DNA from: Chitinophaga pinensis | GTDB taxonomy: Bacteria > Bacteroidota > Bacteroidia > Flavobacteriales_D > Crocinitomicaceae | Assembly: GCA_945863605.1 (NCBI GenBank) | Contig: CAMAZP010000012.1 | Span: 20,526 to 84,525, forward strand | Length of the DNA: 64,000 bases | Reading direction: 5' to 3' | Part shown: piece by piece, positions 28,314 through 37,860 of the stretch | Layout of the letters: each line of letters starts with the position of its first letter | How positions within the stretch are numbered: the stretch's first letter is position 1 | Translations under genes and position numbers: made by a program | Notes under the pieces: model-generated | Database searches by the model: none | What the model saw: the letters and a program-made list of their open reading frames with translations, nothing else | What the model was told of the DNA's origin: nothing

Positions 28314-30233
28314 ATGTTGAAATATACTTTTTTATTAGGTATTGGCCTTCTCGGGACTTTAATAAATACTAGTGCACAAACGTCATCAAATGATTTATTG
28401 TTTGATAATTTTGAATTTAGAAAATTTATAAACGCGCAAAGTAATACTACAGAAAGTCAAAAACTCAATTTACAACTTGCTCACTCTTACTATTTTCTCA
28501 ATGATTTTGAGAATGCCAATAATTATTTTGCAAAATTAGATTGGAACGATGATAAATTAGAATTAGTCAATCATCTATTTTATGCCAATTCATTAAAAAA
28601 TAAAAATAATATTCAAGCTGCTAAAAAAGAAATACTTAGCTATTTAACTTATTATCCAAAAGATAAAGACGCTCTACTTTTAAAAGATCAAATCGAAAAT
28701 TATCCTAAACTTAAAGATTTTACCGAGGCAAAAGTTTTACTTTATAATTTTGAAATTCTTAATTCTCCATCTGCACAATTTTCAATCATTTCTAAAGATG
28801 AGAATTTATTTTATGTTAGTGAGAATAAAAATATTAGTTTCTCAAAAAGTGAAATTGAATTTACTGAAAATTCAGAAGATTTAGTTTATGGAAAAGTAGC
28901 ACGACCTGAAACATGTATTTACTCTTATAATGAAAAATCAGTTACTGAGACACTTGTTAAATCATTTGAAAAATATAATATAGGTGGGTTTTGTTGGTCT
29001 AAATCTGACAATTTTTGGTTTTTAACTCTAACTCCCAAAGCATCAAAATGGAGTAAAATGAATAAATATGCTCCCAGAATATACACATGGAAAGAAGGTT
29101 CAAATACTCCTAAAAAACTTAAAATAAAAGGAGTTAATGGAGCAACAGGAGTAGGACACCCAACAGTTTCGGCAGATGGTAAATATTTAGTTTATTCCCT
29201 TGATAAAGGAGTTAATGGTTCCGATTTATATGTCTCTTCAAAAATATCAGAATCAAAATGGACAAGACCAACCAAATTATCAACAGAAGTAAATACATTT
29301 AAAGATGAAGTTTTTCCAATTATAGAGGGAGACTCAGTATTATATTTTTCATCAGATGGGAAACTTGGATATGGTGGATTAGATATTTATAAGATAGGAT
29401 ATAAAAATGGTAATGTAGTTGGAAAAGCTCAATTGCTTTCAAAGCCATTTAATACTGAATCAGATGATTATAGTATTTATTTTAAAGACAAATTAAAAAC
29501 TCAAGGATTTGTCGTTTCAGATCGTGAAAATGGTAAAGGCGATGCTGATATTTATTTCTTCAATACAATAACACCATGGAAGTTAGAACTTCAAATTCAA
29601 GATGAAGAGGGACAATTTTTAACAAGTGATGAAATACAAATTAAAGTAAACGGTGGGGTCTTTGAAATTAAAAAATTAGACAACGGTGTCTATGAAAAAA
29701 TTCATTTAGAACCTAACTCAACAGTATCATTAAATCTCACATATGAGGATTCATTAATTAGTAGAGAATTTAATATACCAAATACAAATGGCCGTGATAC
29801 AACTTTGATTTTAAAAGTATGGCATAAGAAAAAATTATTACCCCCAAATTTAGATCAAGAAATAACTAAAATTTCCGAAAATGAAAATTTAAAATCGAAT
29901 TTCAAACCCATCTATTTTGAGTTTAATAAATTTTCAATTTCAAATGATTATAAAAAGCAATTACAAGAACTAATTGATTTCGTCAAAAATAATCCTGATA
30001 GAATTTTAATTGTAAAAACTTTAGCAGATGAACGAGGAGATGTTATTTATAATTTAGAACTGTCTACAAAAAGAGCAAAAGAAATATACACTTTCCTCAT
30101 ATCTAAAGGAGTTAAGCCAAAACAAATCAAACTACAAAGTTTAGGAGAAGCAGTTTATGACGAAAAATGTAGTCCAATTTGCGACGAGAGCATACATTCC
30201 AAATACAGAAGAGCAGATTTTGAAATTAGGTAA
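28314..30233 (+). CDS. PorE-like protein: TPR, beta-propeller and OmpA domains
   Basis: A 639-residue protein with a type I signal (TSAQ near residue 22; no lipobox, unlike PorE of Porphyromonas). N-terminal TPR-like helices (about 40-135) precede a WD40/PD40 propeller (about 150-410, with GHPTVSADGKYLVYSLD and DSVLYFSSDGKLGYGGLDIY), a carboxypeptidase-regulatory-like strand domain (about 420-520), and an OmpA-like peptidoglycan-binding domain (about 525-639, FEFNKFSISNDYKKQL and YNLELSTKRAKEIYTFL). This matches proteins that tie T9SS or its PorP-like partners to peptidoglycan. It starts 6 nt after the PorP gene. Confidence 0.85.
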   Translation: MLKYTFLLGIGLLGTLINTSAQTSSNDLLFDNFEFRKFINAQSNTTESQKLNLQLAHSYYFLNDFENANNYFAKLDWNDDKLELVNHLFYANSLKNKNNIQAAKKEILSYLTYYPKDKDALLLKDQIENYPKLKDFTEAKVLLYNFEILNSPSAQFSIISKDENLFYVSENKNISFSKSEIEFTENSEDLVYGKVARPETCIYSYNEKSVTETLVKSFEKYNIGGFCWSKSDNFWFLTLTPKASKWSKMNKYAPRIYTWKEGSNTPKKLKIKGVNGATGVGHPTVSADGKYLVYSLDKGVNGSDLYVSSKISESKWTRPTKLSTEVNTFKDEVFPIIEGDSVLYFSSDGKLGYGGLDIYKIGYKNGNVVGKAQLLSKPFNTESDDYSIYFKDKLKTQGFVVSDRENGKGDADIYFFNTITPWKLELQIQDEEGQFLTSDEIQIKVNGGVFEIKKLDNGVYEKIHLEPNSTVSLNLTYEDSLISREFNIPNTNGRDTTLILKVWHKKKLLPPNLDQEITKISENENLKSNFKPIYFEFNKFSISNDYKKQLQELIDFVKNNPDRILIVKTLADERGDVIYNLELSTKRAKEIYTFLISKGVKPKQIKLQSLGEAVYDEKCSPICDESIHSKYRRADFEIR

Positions 30234-30250
30234 AGAATAATTCTCAATTT

Positions 30251-33200
30251 ATGAAAGCTCTCTCTAAATATTTTAATACCACTCAACATGGTAAATCACT
30301 AGTTACTTTTTTTTTGTTATTCAGTCTTTTAAATCATGTTTATACACAGGTTTTAGTAAATGCTGATGTACAAATTAATGGTTTTAGACATAATAGAGAT
30401 TGTGGTAATGATGCAGGAGGGTTTAATTCTCAACCTGATCCCAGATACCGAATATGGATAGGGTACAATAGTGGTGGTTTTAGCCAAGTTACGAGCAACC
30501 CGGGTTTATATCCTGGATGTAGTGATACTTATGGTGCGGACGCAGTTTTTTGTTCTACTTGGAATCCTGGAGTAATAAACGCAGCAACTTTTACTAGTCT
30601 ACCCCTCAATCAATTAAATATTGATATGGAAAGTTGGGAAGAAGATGGTTGTGGATCCAATTGCGGAAGCAATTCTTGTACATTTAATAGTGATGATACT
30701 CGGTGTGGTAGACTGAGAATAGGTGACATCAATTTTTGGAACGCAGCACCCTGCACAAATACAACCTACAATGGTCAATTTACATCGGGTAATTTTCTTT
30801 CAATGACCAATAGGTGTTCCTCAAATAACGGCGCAGGTTATGGAATTGATAAATTAATTGTTAATTGGAGTTTTGCATCAGCACCAACTATTACCTCAGA
30901 GCCCTTTCCTTATGATCGTGTTTTGTGTCCCGGTCAGGTTACAACCTTATCTGTTGCTGTAAACTCATGGAATGGCTGGAGTCTAGGACAAATTGTACAA
31001 TGGCAAGTAAGTTCAAATACGGATTGTAATTTACCTGGAACTTGGACAAACATACCTGGTGCAAATACTTTAAATTATACGCCCTCACAGATACCAGGAA
31101 CAAGATTATATCGTTGCTTAATTTCTAGTCATTGTTCAAACATAAATTTACAACAAACAATAAGCCAGTGTGTAAGAGTTACTTATCATCCTTTTGCTGC
31201 TCCAATCATTAGTAATGCTTGTGCCACAGTAACCGTACCTGGCGTACCTGTTCAGTTTTGTGCGACTTTACCTCCAAATCCAAATGCTTCAGTTTCTAAT
31301 TCAGGTTTTGCCTGGTCGGTTTCTCCAGCCGGTGGTGTTGTAATTTCAAACCCAACAACAACTTGCACAGATATTACATTTTCTGGCTCTGGTTCTTATA
31401 CCATATCATTAACATATAATGATGTCTGCCCTGATGCAAATGCAACAAGTACATGCATTACAACTGTTTCTCCACCATCGTGTGACATGATTTATGTCGA
31501 TGCTTTTTCTGGTAATAATTCTAATCTTGGTTTACCAGCTTCACCTGTTGCAAATCTATGGCGAGCTTTACAATTAGTAGGGGGTGGAAGAACAAACATT
31601 AGATTAACAGGAGGAACTTATACTGAACCAAATATTATTTATCTTCAAGATAATGTTTTCATTGAGGGCTCTTGGCTAAATAACGCAGGTGTTTGGAGCA
31701 AACAAAGTAATCAAGTTACAACATTAAATTTTAGTGGTGAAGAGACATTGTCAACAAGTGTTACACATAAAATTGGATTTAAAGCTACGGGCATCACTAA
31801 TTGGAGACTTCATGATTTAACAATAAATACTACTAACAATTCTGGTACTGCAACAGACGGTAGAGGAAAATCTAATTACGCAATCTTAATTGATAATTGT
31901 TCTAATTACGTTGTAAATAGATGTCAAATAAATGTAGGTTCTGCGTCTAATGGAGGTAATGGAGCAAATGGTTCAATAGGATCTAATGGAAATAGTGGGG
32001 CAGGAGGACTAGTTGGACATTGTGATAATAATACTACCAATCGATTAGGTGGAGCCGGAGGAATTGCAGTTGGCATTGGCGTAAATCAAGGTGGAAACGG
32101 AGGTTCTGGAGGAAAAGGTTCGGATCATAATTCTAGTAATAATACCCAAGGTAATAATGGTAATAATGGTGGGGGAGGTGCAACTGGTGGTAATAATGCT
32201 GGAGGAACAGGTGCAAATGGTGGATGCGGAACTGATGCTAATCGAGACGGAAGAAAAGGTCAAGATGGTGCTAATGGCGCAAACGGAACGAATGCAAGTG
32301 TTTCACAAGCTGTTACTAATTTAACATTTAATAATTATTGGATTCCTAATGGTGCTGCCTTAAGTGGTGGTGATGGCGGTGGCGGCGGTGGCGGTGAAGG
32401 CGGAGGAGGCGGAGGTCGACAGTCTGGTTTCTTCTGTGATGATGGTGGTGGATCTGGCGGCGGTGGCGGCGGATCTGGTGGCCAAGGTGGTATTGGTGGT
32501 CAAGGTGGTTTTGGTGGAGGTGGTGCTTTTGGAATTTACAGATTCAATTCTAATACTGGAGCATTAATTCAAGATATAACTATTAACGTTCCCGGCATTG
32601 CACCAAGCGGAGGAGCAGCTGGTATTGGAGGTATTGGAGGTGCTGGAGGTGCTGGAGGTTGTGGTGGTGGTGGAAATAACACATCAACTACCTCAGGTGG
32701 GTCACTTGGATCTAATGGTGGACTTTGTGCTACAGGAAGGGTATGTAATTCCTCAGAAGTAGGAGCTGGTGGTCAAGGTGGTCAAGGTGGCCAAGGAGGC
32801 CAAGGAGGTAATGGTCAACCGGGGGCAAGTGGCTTAAATGTACACATGGTTGTTGATGGAACATTCTCGAATCCATCGACTTCAATTCCAAATCCAACTA
32901 CAATTAATTTATCACATCCAACAAGTGGGAAAGGTTGTTCGAACTCTGAAGTCGTACTTTCAAATGTAAATCCAGCTTCTTGGACTTTACCAAATTCAAC
33001 ATTAGTAGATTATGTAAATTTAGGAGTTACCAATTACACTTTAAATTCCAATCCAATTATCGTTTATTATGCGAGCGCAGGTTTTCATGATGTTGGAACA
33101 AATGGTGGAGTTTATCAAGATTGGTTGGCAATTGTCGATGGAACTAGACCTGCAAATGCGAATTTTACAAATCCAAGTTCAACTGTTTGTTCAGGTTCAA

Positions 33201-36200
33201 ATTTTACAATTGGTGCAAACCCTTGGGGAACTGAAACAAACTGGGAATGGGTGCTTTTTGATACAGATGCAACCAATCCAATTTCTACTCAAACTACTCA
33301 AACGGCAACTTACACAATGCCAACTGTTTCAACACCAACAACCTTCAATATTCGCTATCGTGTTAAAGAATCTTGTTGTGGCTGGAGTAAACCGTATTAT
33401 ACTACTATCACTGTTGTTCCTGTCACAACGCCTTTAATTGCAGCAACAAATTCAGTGATTTGTGCAGGTGAAACTGTAACGCTTTCAACATCAGGTGGAG
33501 GATCATATCTATGGAGTGATGGCCAAACAACTGCCTCTATTCCTATTACTACTCCTGGAACTTATACTGTTCAAGTAACTGACCAAAATGGTTGTGTTAG
33601 TTCTTCAGCACCATTAGTTATAAATATCAATAATGCATCCCCACCTATTGTATCAACAATTGGATCATCAGTAATTTGCCCTCCAGCTGGGGTAATTTTA
33701 CAGTCAACACCTGCAAATAGTTATTTATGGAGTACAGGTGAAACTACTGCTTCAATTGTTGTTAATTCTCCAGGAGTATACGATATTAATATTATAGATG
33801 CAAATGGTTGCAATGCAAGCTCTGGAACATTTTTAGTATCTGAATTAGTAGCAAATATTACCACAACAGGATCTACTGTTATATGTCAAGGAGATAATAT
33901 CCTTTTAACTGCAAACACACCCTATTTAGACCCAACAGCAAGTTTTACTTGGTTTTTAGATGGGACCCAAATTACAGGAGCAACAACTAATTCATATCTT
34001 GCAAATCAAGCTGGATCTTATACCGTTAATGTCTCTAATGCAAATTGTTTGCAATCATCATCAACTTTACAAATAAACATTTATGGATCAACAATTAGTT
34101 CAACAAATAACATATCTACTCTTTGTACAGGGTCATCATTAACATTGACTGCAAATTCTGCAACAAATTACCAATGGCTTCTAAATGGCGTAAATATAGT
34201 TGGGGAAACAAATCAAAGTATAAATGTTTCTCAATCTGGTATTTATTCAGTTAATACATCAAATGGAATATGCTCAGCAATTTCTAATGATTTCGTTGTA
34301 TCAGATTTTCTTCCAACGGTAACTAGCAGTGGTGGTTCAACAAGTATCTGTCCGGGGTCAACATTAACTCTCAGTTCTTCACCTGGTCTATCGTATCAAT
34401 GGCAGCTTAATGGGGTAAACATCGCAGGAGCTACAAATCAGACTTATGCTGTAAGTCAAGGAGGAAATTATACGGTAACAGTTACTGATTTATTGAATAC
34501 CGCCTGTGTTTCAACATCTGATTCTTTTGTAGTTACAGAGATTGTTCCAACGGTAACTAGCAGCGGTGGTTCAACAAGTATCTGTCCGGGATCAACATTA
34601 ACACTCAGTTCTTCACCTGGTCTATCGTATCAATGGCAGCTTAATGGAGTAGACATCGCAGGAGCTACAAATCAGACTTATGCTGTAAGCCAAGGAGGAA
34701 GTTATACGGTAACAGTTACTGATTTATTGAATACCGCCTGTGTTTCAACATCTGATTCTTTTGTAGTTACAGAGATTGTTCCAACGGTAACTAGCAGTGG
34801 TGGTTCAACAACTTTATGTCCTGGATTAGCACTTGTTTTAACTGCTTCTTTTGCTAATAATTACCAATGGTTATTAAATGGTAATATTATTTTAGGAGAA
34901 ACTAATCAAACAATAAATGTTACTCAACCTGGTGCTTATTCAGTTTCAACAAATGTAATTGGTTGTACCTCTACTTCAACTTTGTTTACAATTACAGAGT
35001 TAATTCCTGCAATAACAAGTGCAGGTGGTTCAACAACCCTATGCCCAGGTTCAATATTGACATTAACTGCTTCTGCGGGAACAAGTTATCAATGGCAATT
35101 AAACGGTACCAATATTGCAAATGCAACAAGCCAAACCTATGATATAGCACAAGGTGGGTCTTACACTGTGATTGTAACAAGTGGAACATGTACTTCAACA
35201 TCAACAGCATTTGTTGTTACTGACATTATTCCAACTATTACAAGTGTTAGTTCAGCAACAACGCTTTGTCCGGGCTCTTCATTGGTTTTAACATCTTCTG
35301 TTGGTACAACTTATCAATGGCAATTAAATGGAATCAATATACTAGGTGCTACAAATCAAACTTACACTGTTACGCAAGGTGGTACATATACAGTTATTGT
35401 TACTGATGCAGTTAATACTACTTGTACGTCAACTTCAGTAGCATTTGTAATTAGTGAAATTGTACCAACAATTACAAGTGCAAGTGGAGCAACAACAATA
35501 TGTCCAGGTACAAATTTAGTTTTGACTTCTTCTCTCGGAACTGCTTATCAATGGCTTTTAAATGGTACTAATATTCCTGGAGCAACAAATCAAACTTATT
35601 CAGCAACCCAAGGTGGTTCTTATTCTGTTTCGGTAACAAGCGGAACTTGCACCTCAACTTCTCTAGTTTTTGTATTAACTACATTAACACCAACTATCAC
35701 AAGCGCTGGTGGTGATACCGTTTTATGTAGTAATAATTCTCTTATATTAACAGCATCTACTGGAGCAAGCTATCAATGGCAGCTTAATGGTGTAAATATC
35801 GCAGGAGCTACAAATCAAACATATACTGCTTCAGTTGCTGGATCATATTCTGTAACAGTAACAAATGGCACGTGTACTTCAACTTCAGCAAATTTTGTAA
35901 TTACTTTATTTTCACCAGTTTTATCGAGTACTAACAATGTGACGACAATTTGTCCCGGTACTTCCCTTCAATTAACAGTTACAAATGGCACATCCTATCA
36001 ATGGTTACTAAATGGTGTAGCAATTCCAAATGCAACTACAAACACTTATTCAGCAACCCAAGCTGGACTTTACACTGTTCAAGTTGGAAATGGCACGTGT
36101 GTTTCAACGACAACAGCTTTCATAATTACAGTATTTACACCAACAGTTTCTGCTACAAATAATATTAATACGATTTGTCCAGGAGCCTCAATTGTTTTAA

Positions 36201-37600
36201 CAGCTTCGACTGGTTCAAGTTATCAATGGCAATTAAACGGAAATGCAATCGCTGGTTCAACTAATCAAACTTATTCAGCAACGCAAGCAGGTACTTATTC
36301 CGTTTCTGTTTCAAATGGTAACTGTTCTGTTAATACTGCAAATTTTGTTATTACCAATTTCACACCTACAATAAGTTCAACAGGTGGAGTAACTACCATT
36401 TGCCAAGGTCAATCAACCGTACTTACGGCAACTACAGGAGCATCTTATCAGTGGTTATTGAATGGAACTGCGATTCCTGGTGAAACAGCGGCAACAATTA
36501 CTGCATCGCAAGCTGGAGTCTATACAGTTGCTGTGTCTAATGGCTTGTGTTCAGTAAATTCTGCAGGATTTACACTTTCATTATTCACACCAACAATTTC
36601 AAGCGCTAGTGGTGTAAATATTATTTGTCAAGGTGGAAGTTTAACACTTACTGCATCCAATGGGACTGCTTATCAATGGCAATTTAATGGAGTTAATATT
36701 CCAGGGGCAACGAATGCAACATTAGCAGCAACGCAAGCTGGAAGTTATACGGTTTCAGTTTCAAATGGTACTTGTTCATCTACCTCAATTACAACAGTTT
36801 TAACCATAGCACCAGCTGAAACCCCAGTAATCTTTATCAGTTCAACAACAGGTTGTGCGCCTTTAAATTTCAACTTAATTGCTCCAAATAATTTGTCTCA
36901 AGTATCGTGGTCAATTGATAATACGCCAATTGGTAATAGTTCAACGTTAAATTATACTTTAAGTCAACCAGGTTGTTATGAAGTTACTTTATCAGGAATT
37001 GGTTCAAATGGATGTCCAGTAAATACAACTCAATTAGATGCAGTATGTGTATCCGCTGCTCCTTCAGCTAACTTTTCATTTAATCCAATTAATTTTTCAC
37101 AACAAATTGAATCTATTTCATTTTTTAATTCCTCAACTGGAGCAGATTCTTATTTTTGGGATTTTGGTAATGGGAGTTCGAGTATAGAAATAAATCCTTC
37201 CCATACATTTGGAAATAATCAAGAGGGACATACAGTTTCTTTGACTGCTACGTCTGCTAATGGTTGTACGGATATTTATTCTGTTTATATTCCTTTCAAA
37301 GAAAATGGTGTAGTGCTGTATGTTCCCAACACTTTCACTCCCGATGGTGATGAATACAATCAGGTATTTAAACCAATTATATATTCTGGAATTGATACTT
37401 ATAGCTATGTGTTAACAATTTTTAATCGTTGGGGAGAAACAGTTTGGGTTTCAAATGATTTATCTGTTGGTTGGGATGGTACATATAGTTTAAATGGGAA
37501 AAGCGCACAGCAAGGCGTATATACTTGGAAAATAACTTACAAAGAATTAGAAAGAGATAAACGAGAATACATAACAGGACACATATTATTATTAAGGTAG
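30251..37600 (+). CDS. Giant T9SS-secreted adhesin with Gly-rich and Ig-like repeats
   Basis: 2,449 residues. A signal peptide (about 15-32) is followed by a domain shared with the first adhesin (MESWEEDGCGSNC near 126-138; GDINFWNAAPC near 158-168), Ig-like units, a DUF1565/beta-helix-like segment (MIYVDAFSGNNSNLGLPASP, near residue 413), and a Gly/Asn-rich block (about 567-870). Next come about 15 Ig-like units, of which the last 12 share YQW(Q/L)LNGxxIxGATNQTY. A PKD domain (WDFGNGSSSIEINPSHTF) leads into a type B sorting domain (NTFTPDGDEYNQVFKP, FNRWGETVW, WDGTYS). Likely a SprB-like cell-surface adhesin. Last gene of the cluster, 17 nt after the PorE-like gene. Confidence 0.87.
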   Translation: MKALSKYFNTTQHGKSLVTFFLLFSLLNHVYTQVLVNADVQINGFRHNRDCGNDAGGFNSQPDPRYRIWIGYNSGGFSQVTSNPGLYPGCSDTYGADAVFCSTWNPGVINAATFTSLPLNQLNIDMESWEEDGCGSNCGSNSCTFNSDDTRCGRLRIGDINFWNAAPCTNTTYNGQFTSGNFLSMTNRCSSNNGAGYGIDKLIVNWSFASAPTITSEPFPYDRVLCPGQVTTLSVAVNSWNGWSLGQIVQWQVSSNTDCNLPGTWTNIPGANTLNYTPSQIPGTRLYRCLISSHCSNINLQQTISQCVRVTYHPFAAPIISNACATVTVPGVPVQFCATLPPNPNASVSNSGFAWSVSPAGGVVISNPTTTCTDITFSGSGSYTISLTYNDVCPDANATSTCITTVSPPSCDMIYVDAFSGNNSNLGLPASPVANLWRALQLVGGGRTNIRLTGGTYTEPNIIYLQDNVFIEGSWLNNAGVWSKQSNQVTTLNFSGEETLSTSVTHKIGFKATGITNWRLHDLTINTTNNSGTATDGRGKSNYAILIDNCSNYVVNRCQINVGSASNGGNGANGSIGSNGNSGAGGLVGHCDNNTTNRLGGAGGIAVGIGVNQGGNGGSGGKGSDHNSSNNTQGNNGNNGGGGATGGNNAGGTGANGGCGTDANRDGRKGQDGANGANGTNASVSQAVTNLTFNNYWIPNGAALSGGDGGGGGGGEGGGGGGRQSGFFCDDGGGSGGGGGGSGGQGGIGGQGGFGGGGAFGIYRFNSNTGALIQDITINVPGIAPSGGAAGIGGIGGAGGAGGCGGGGNNTSTTSGGSLGSNGGLCATGRVCNSSEVGAGGQGGQGGQGGQGGNGQPGASGLNVHMVVDGTFSNPSTSIPNPTTINLSHPTSGKGCSNSEVVLSNVNPASWTLPNSTLVDYVNLGVTNYTLNSNPIIVYYASAGFHDVGTNGGVYQDWLAIVDGTRPANANFTNPSSTVCSGSNFTIGANPWGTETNWEWVLFDTDATNPISTQTTQTATYTMPTVSTPTTFNIRYRVKESCCGWSKPYYTTITVVPVTTPLIAATNSVICAGETVTLSTSGGGSYLWSDGQTTASIPITTPGTYTVQVTDQNGCVSSSAPLVININNASPPIVSTIGSSVICPPAGVILQSTPANSYLWSTGETTASIVVNSPGVYDINIIDANGCNASSGTFLVSELVANITTTGSTVICQGDNILLTANTPYLDPTASFTWFLDGTQITGATTNSYLANQAGSYTVNVSNANCLQSSSTLQINIYGSTISSTNNISTLCTGSSLTLTANSATNYQWLLNGVNIVGETNQSINVSQSGIYSVNTSNGICSAISNDFVVSDFLPTVTSSGGSTSICPGSTLTLSSSPGLSYQWQLNGVNIAGATNQTYAVSQGGNYTVTVTDLLNTACVSTSDSFVVTEIVPTVTSSGGSTSICPGSTLTLSSSPGLSYQWQLNGVDIAGATNQTYAVSQGGSYTVTVTDLLNTACVSTSDSFVVTEIVPTVTSSGGSTTLCPGLALVLTASFANNYQWLLNGNIILGETNQTINVTQPGAYSVSTNVIGCTSTSTLFTITELIPAITSAGGSTTLCPGSILTLTASAGTSYQWQLNGTNIANATSQTYDIAQGGSYTVIVTSGTCTSTSTAFVVTDIIPTITSVSSATTLCPGSSLVLTSSVGTTYQWQLNGINILGATNQTYTVTQGGTYTVIVTDAVNTTCTSTSVAFVISEIVPTITSASGATTICPGTNLVLTSSLGTAYQWLLNGTNIPGATNQTYSATQGGSYSVSVTSGTCTSTSLVFVLTTLTPTITSAGGDTVLCSNNSLILTASTGASYQWQLNGVNIAGATNQTYTASVAGSYSVTVTNGTCTSTSANFVITLFSPVLSSTNNVTTICPGTSLQLTVTNGTSYQWLLNGVAIPNATTNTYSATQAGLYTVQVGNGTCVSTTTAFIITVFTPTVSATNNINTICPGASIVLTASTGSSYQWQLNGNAIAGSTNQTYSATQAGTYSVSVSNGNCSVNTANFVITNFTPTISSTGGVTTICQGQSTVLTATTGASYQWLLNGTAIPGETAATITASQAGVYTVAVSNGLCSVNSAGFTLSLFTPTISSASGVNIICQGGSLTLTASNGTAYQWQFNGVNIPGATNATLAATQAGSYTVSVSNGTCSSTSITTVLTIAPAETPVIFISSTTGCAPLNFNLIAPNNLSQVSWSIDNTPIGNSSTLNYTLSQPGCYEVTLSGIGSNGCPVNTTQLDAVCVSAAPSANFSFNPINFSQQIESISFFNSSTGADSYFWDFGNGSSSIEINPSHTFGNNQEGHTVSLTATSANGCTDIYSVYIPFKENGVVLYVPNTFTPDGDEYNQVFKPIIYSGIDTYSYVLTIFNRWGETVWVSNDLSVGWDGTYSLNGKSAQQGVYTWKITYKELERDKREYITGHILLLR
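31951..32850 (+). repeat. Gly/Asn-rich low-complexity block inside the giant adhesin
   Basis: About 300 codons dominated by GGN, GGS, GQGG and runs of GGGGG, with GGT/GGC/GGA codons making this an island of high GC in AT-rich DNA. It interrupts the beta-helix-like domain: non-glycine sequence resumes inside the block (FNNYWIPNGAALSGG and GAFGIYRFNSN), so the glycine loops look inserted between beta-helix turns. Confidence 0.8.
34313..34780 (+). repeat. Near-identical 234-bp tandem duplication
   Basis: Two copies of 234 bp (78 codons, one Ig-like unit plus linker) at 34313-34546 and 34547-34780 differ at only a few bases, whereas neighbouring units have drifted strongly. A third copy starts at 34781 and diverges after about 30 bp. 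This is a recent unit duplication inside the adhesin. Confidence 0.92.
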
Positions 37601-37860
37601 TTAATGTGAATTCTAAAATAAAACTCTATAATAGAATAAGGTGTTAAAACTATTTAAGTTCAATTATTGCTAAATATTTGAAAAGTTAAAACAAGTTTTA
37701 CACAATATATAGCATTTTACACGATTAATATTGTTTATGAAAATCTATTTGAAGGCAATGCTATCCTTTCCTTAGTTTAACATAAATAGATAATAGTATT
37801 ATTAAAAAACTATTTTAAGATAATTGATAAAAATTGTGGAATAAAGATTAAATTTTGAAA
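37601..37860. other. 260-bp gap between convergent genes
   Basis: AT-rich with no gene and no clear terminator hairpin. No trace of mreC, the usual downstream neighbour of mreB in this phylum, is recognisable. Confidence 0.6.

Noticed and set aside
28314..30233. Calling the OmpA protein a plain peptidoglycan-associated lipoprotein
   Set aside because: It has no lipobox and carries TPR and propeller domains, which fit a PorE-like component better.
32045..32567. Extra reading frames on both strands in the Gly-rich block
   Set aside because: They are by-products of the biased GGN composition and have no start context or family likeness; the long adhesin frame explains the region.
37700..37715. 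NrdR-box-like sequence ACACAATATATAGCAT
   Set aside because: It is a single copy in AT-rich DNA downstream of mreB, far from the nrd genes; no paired box is present.
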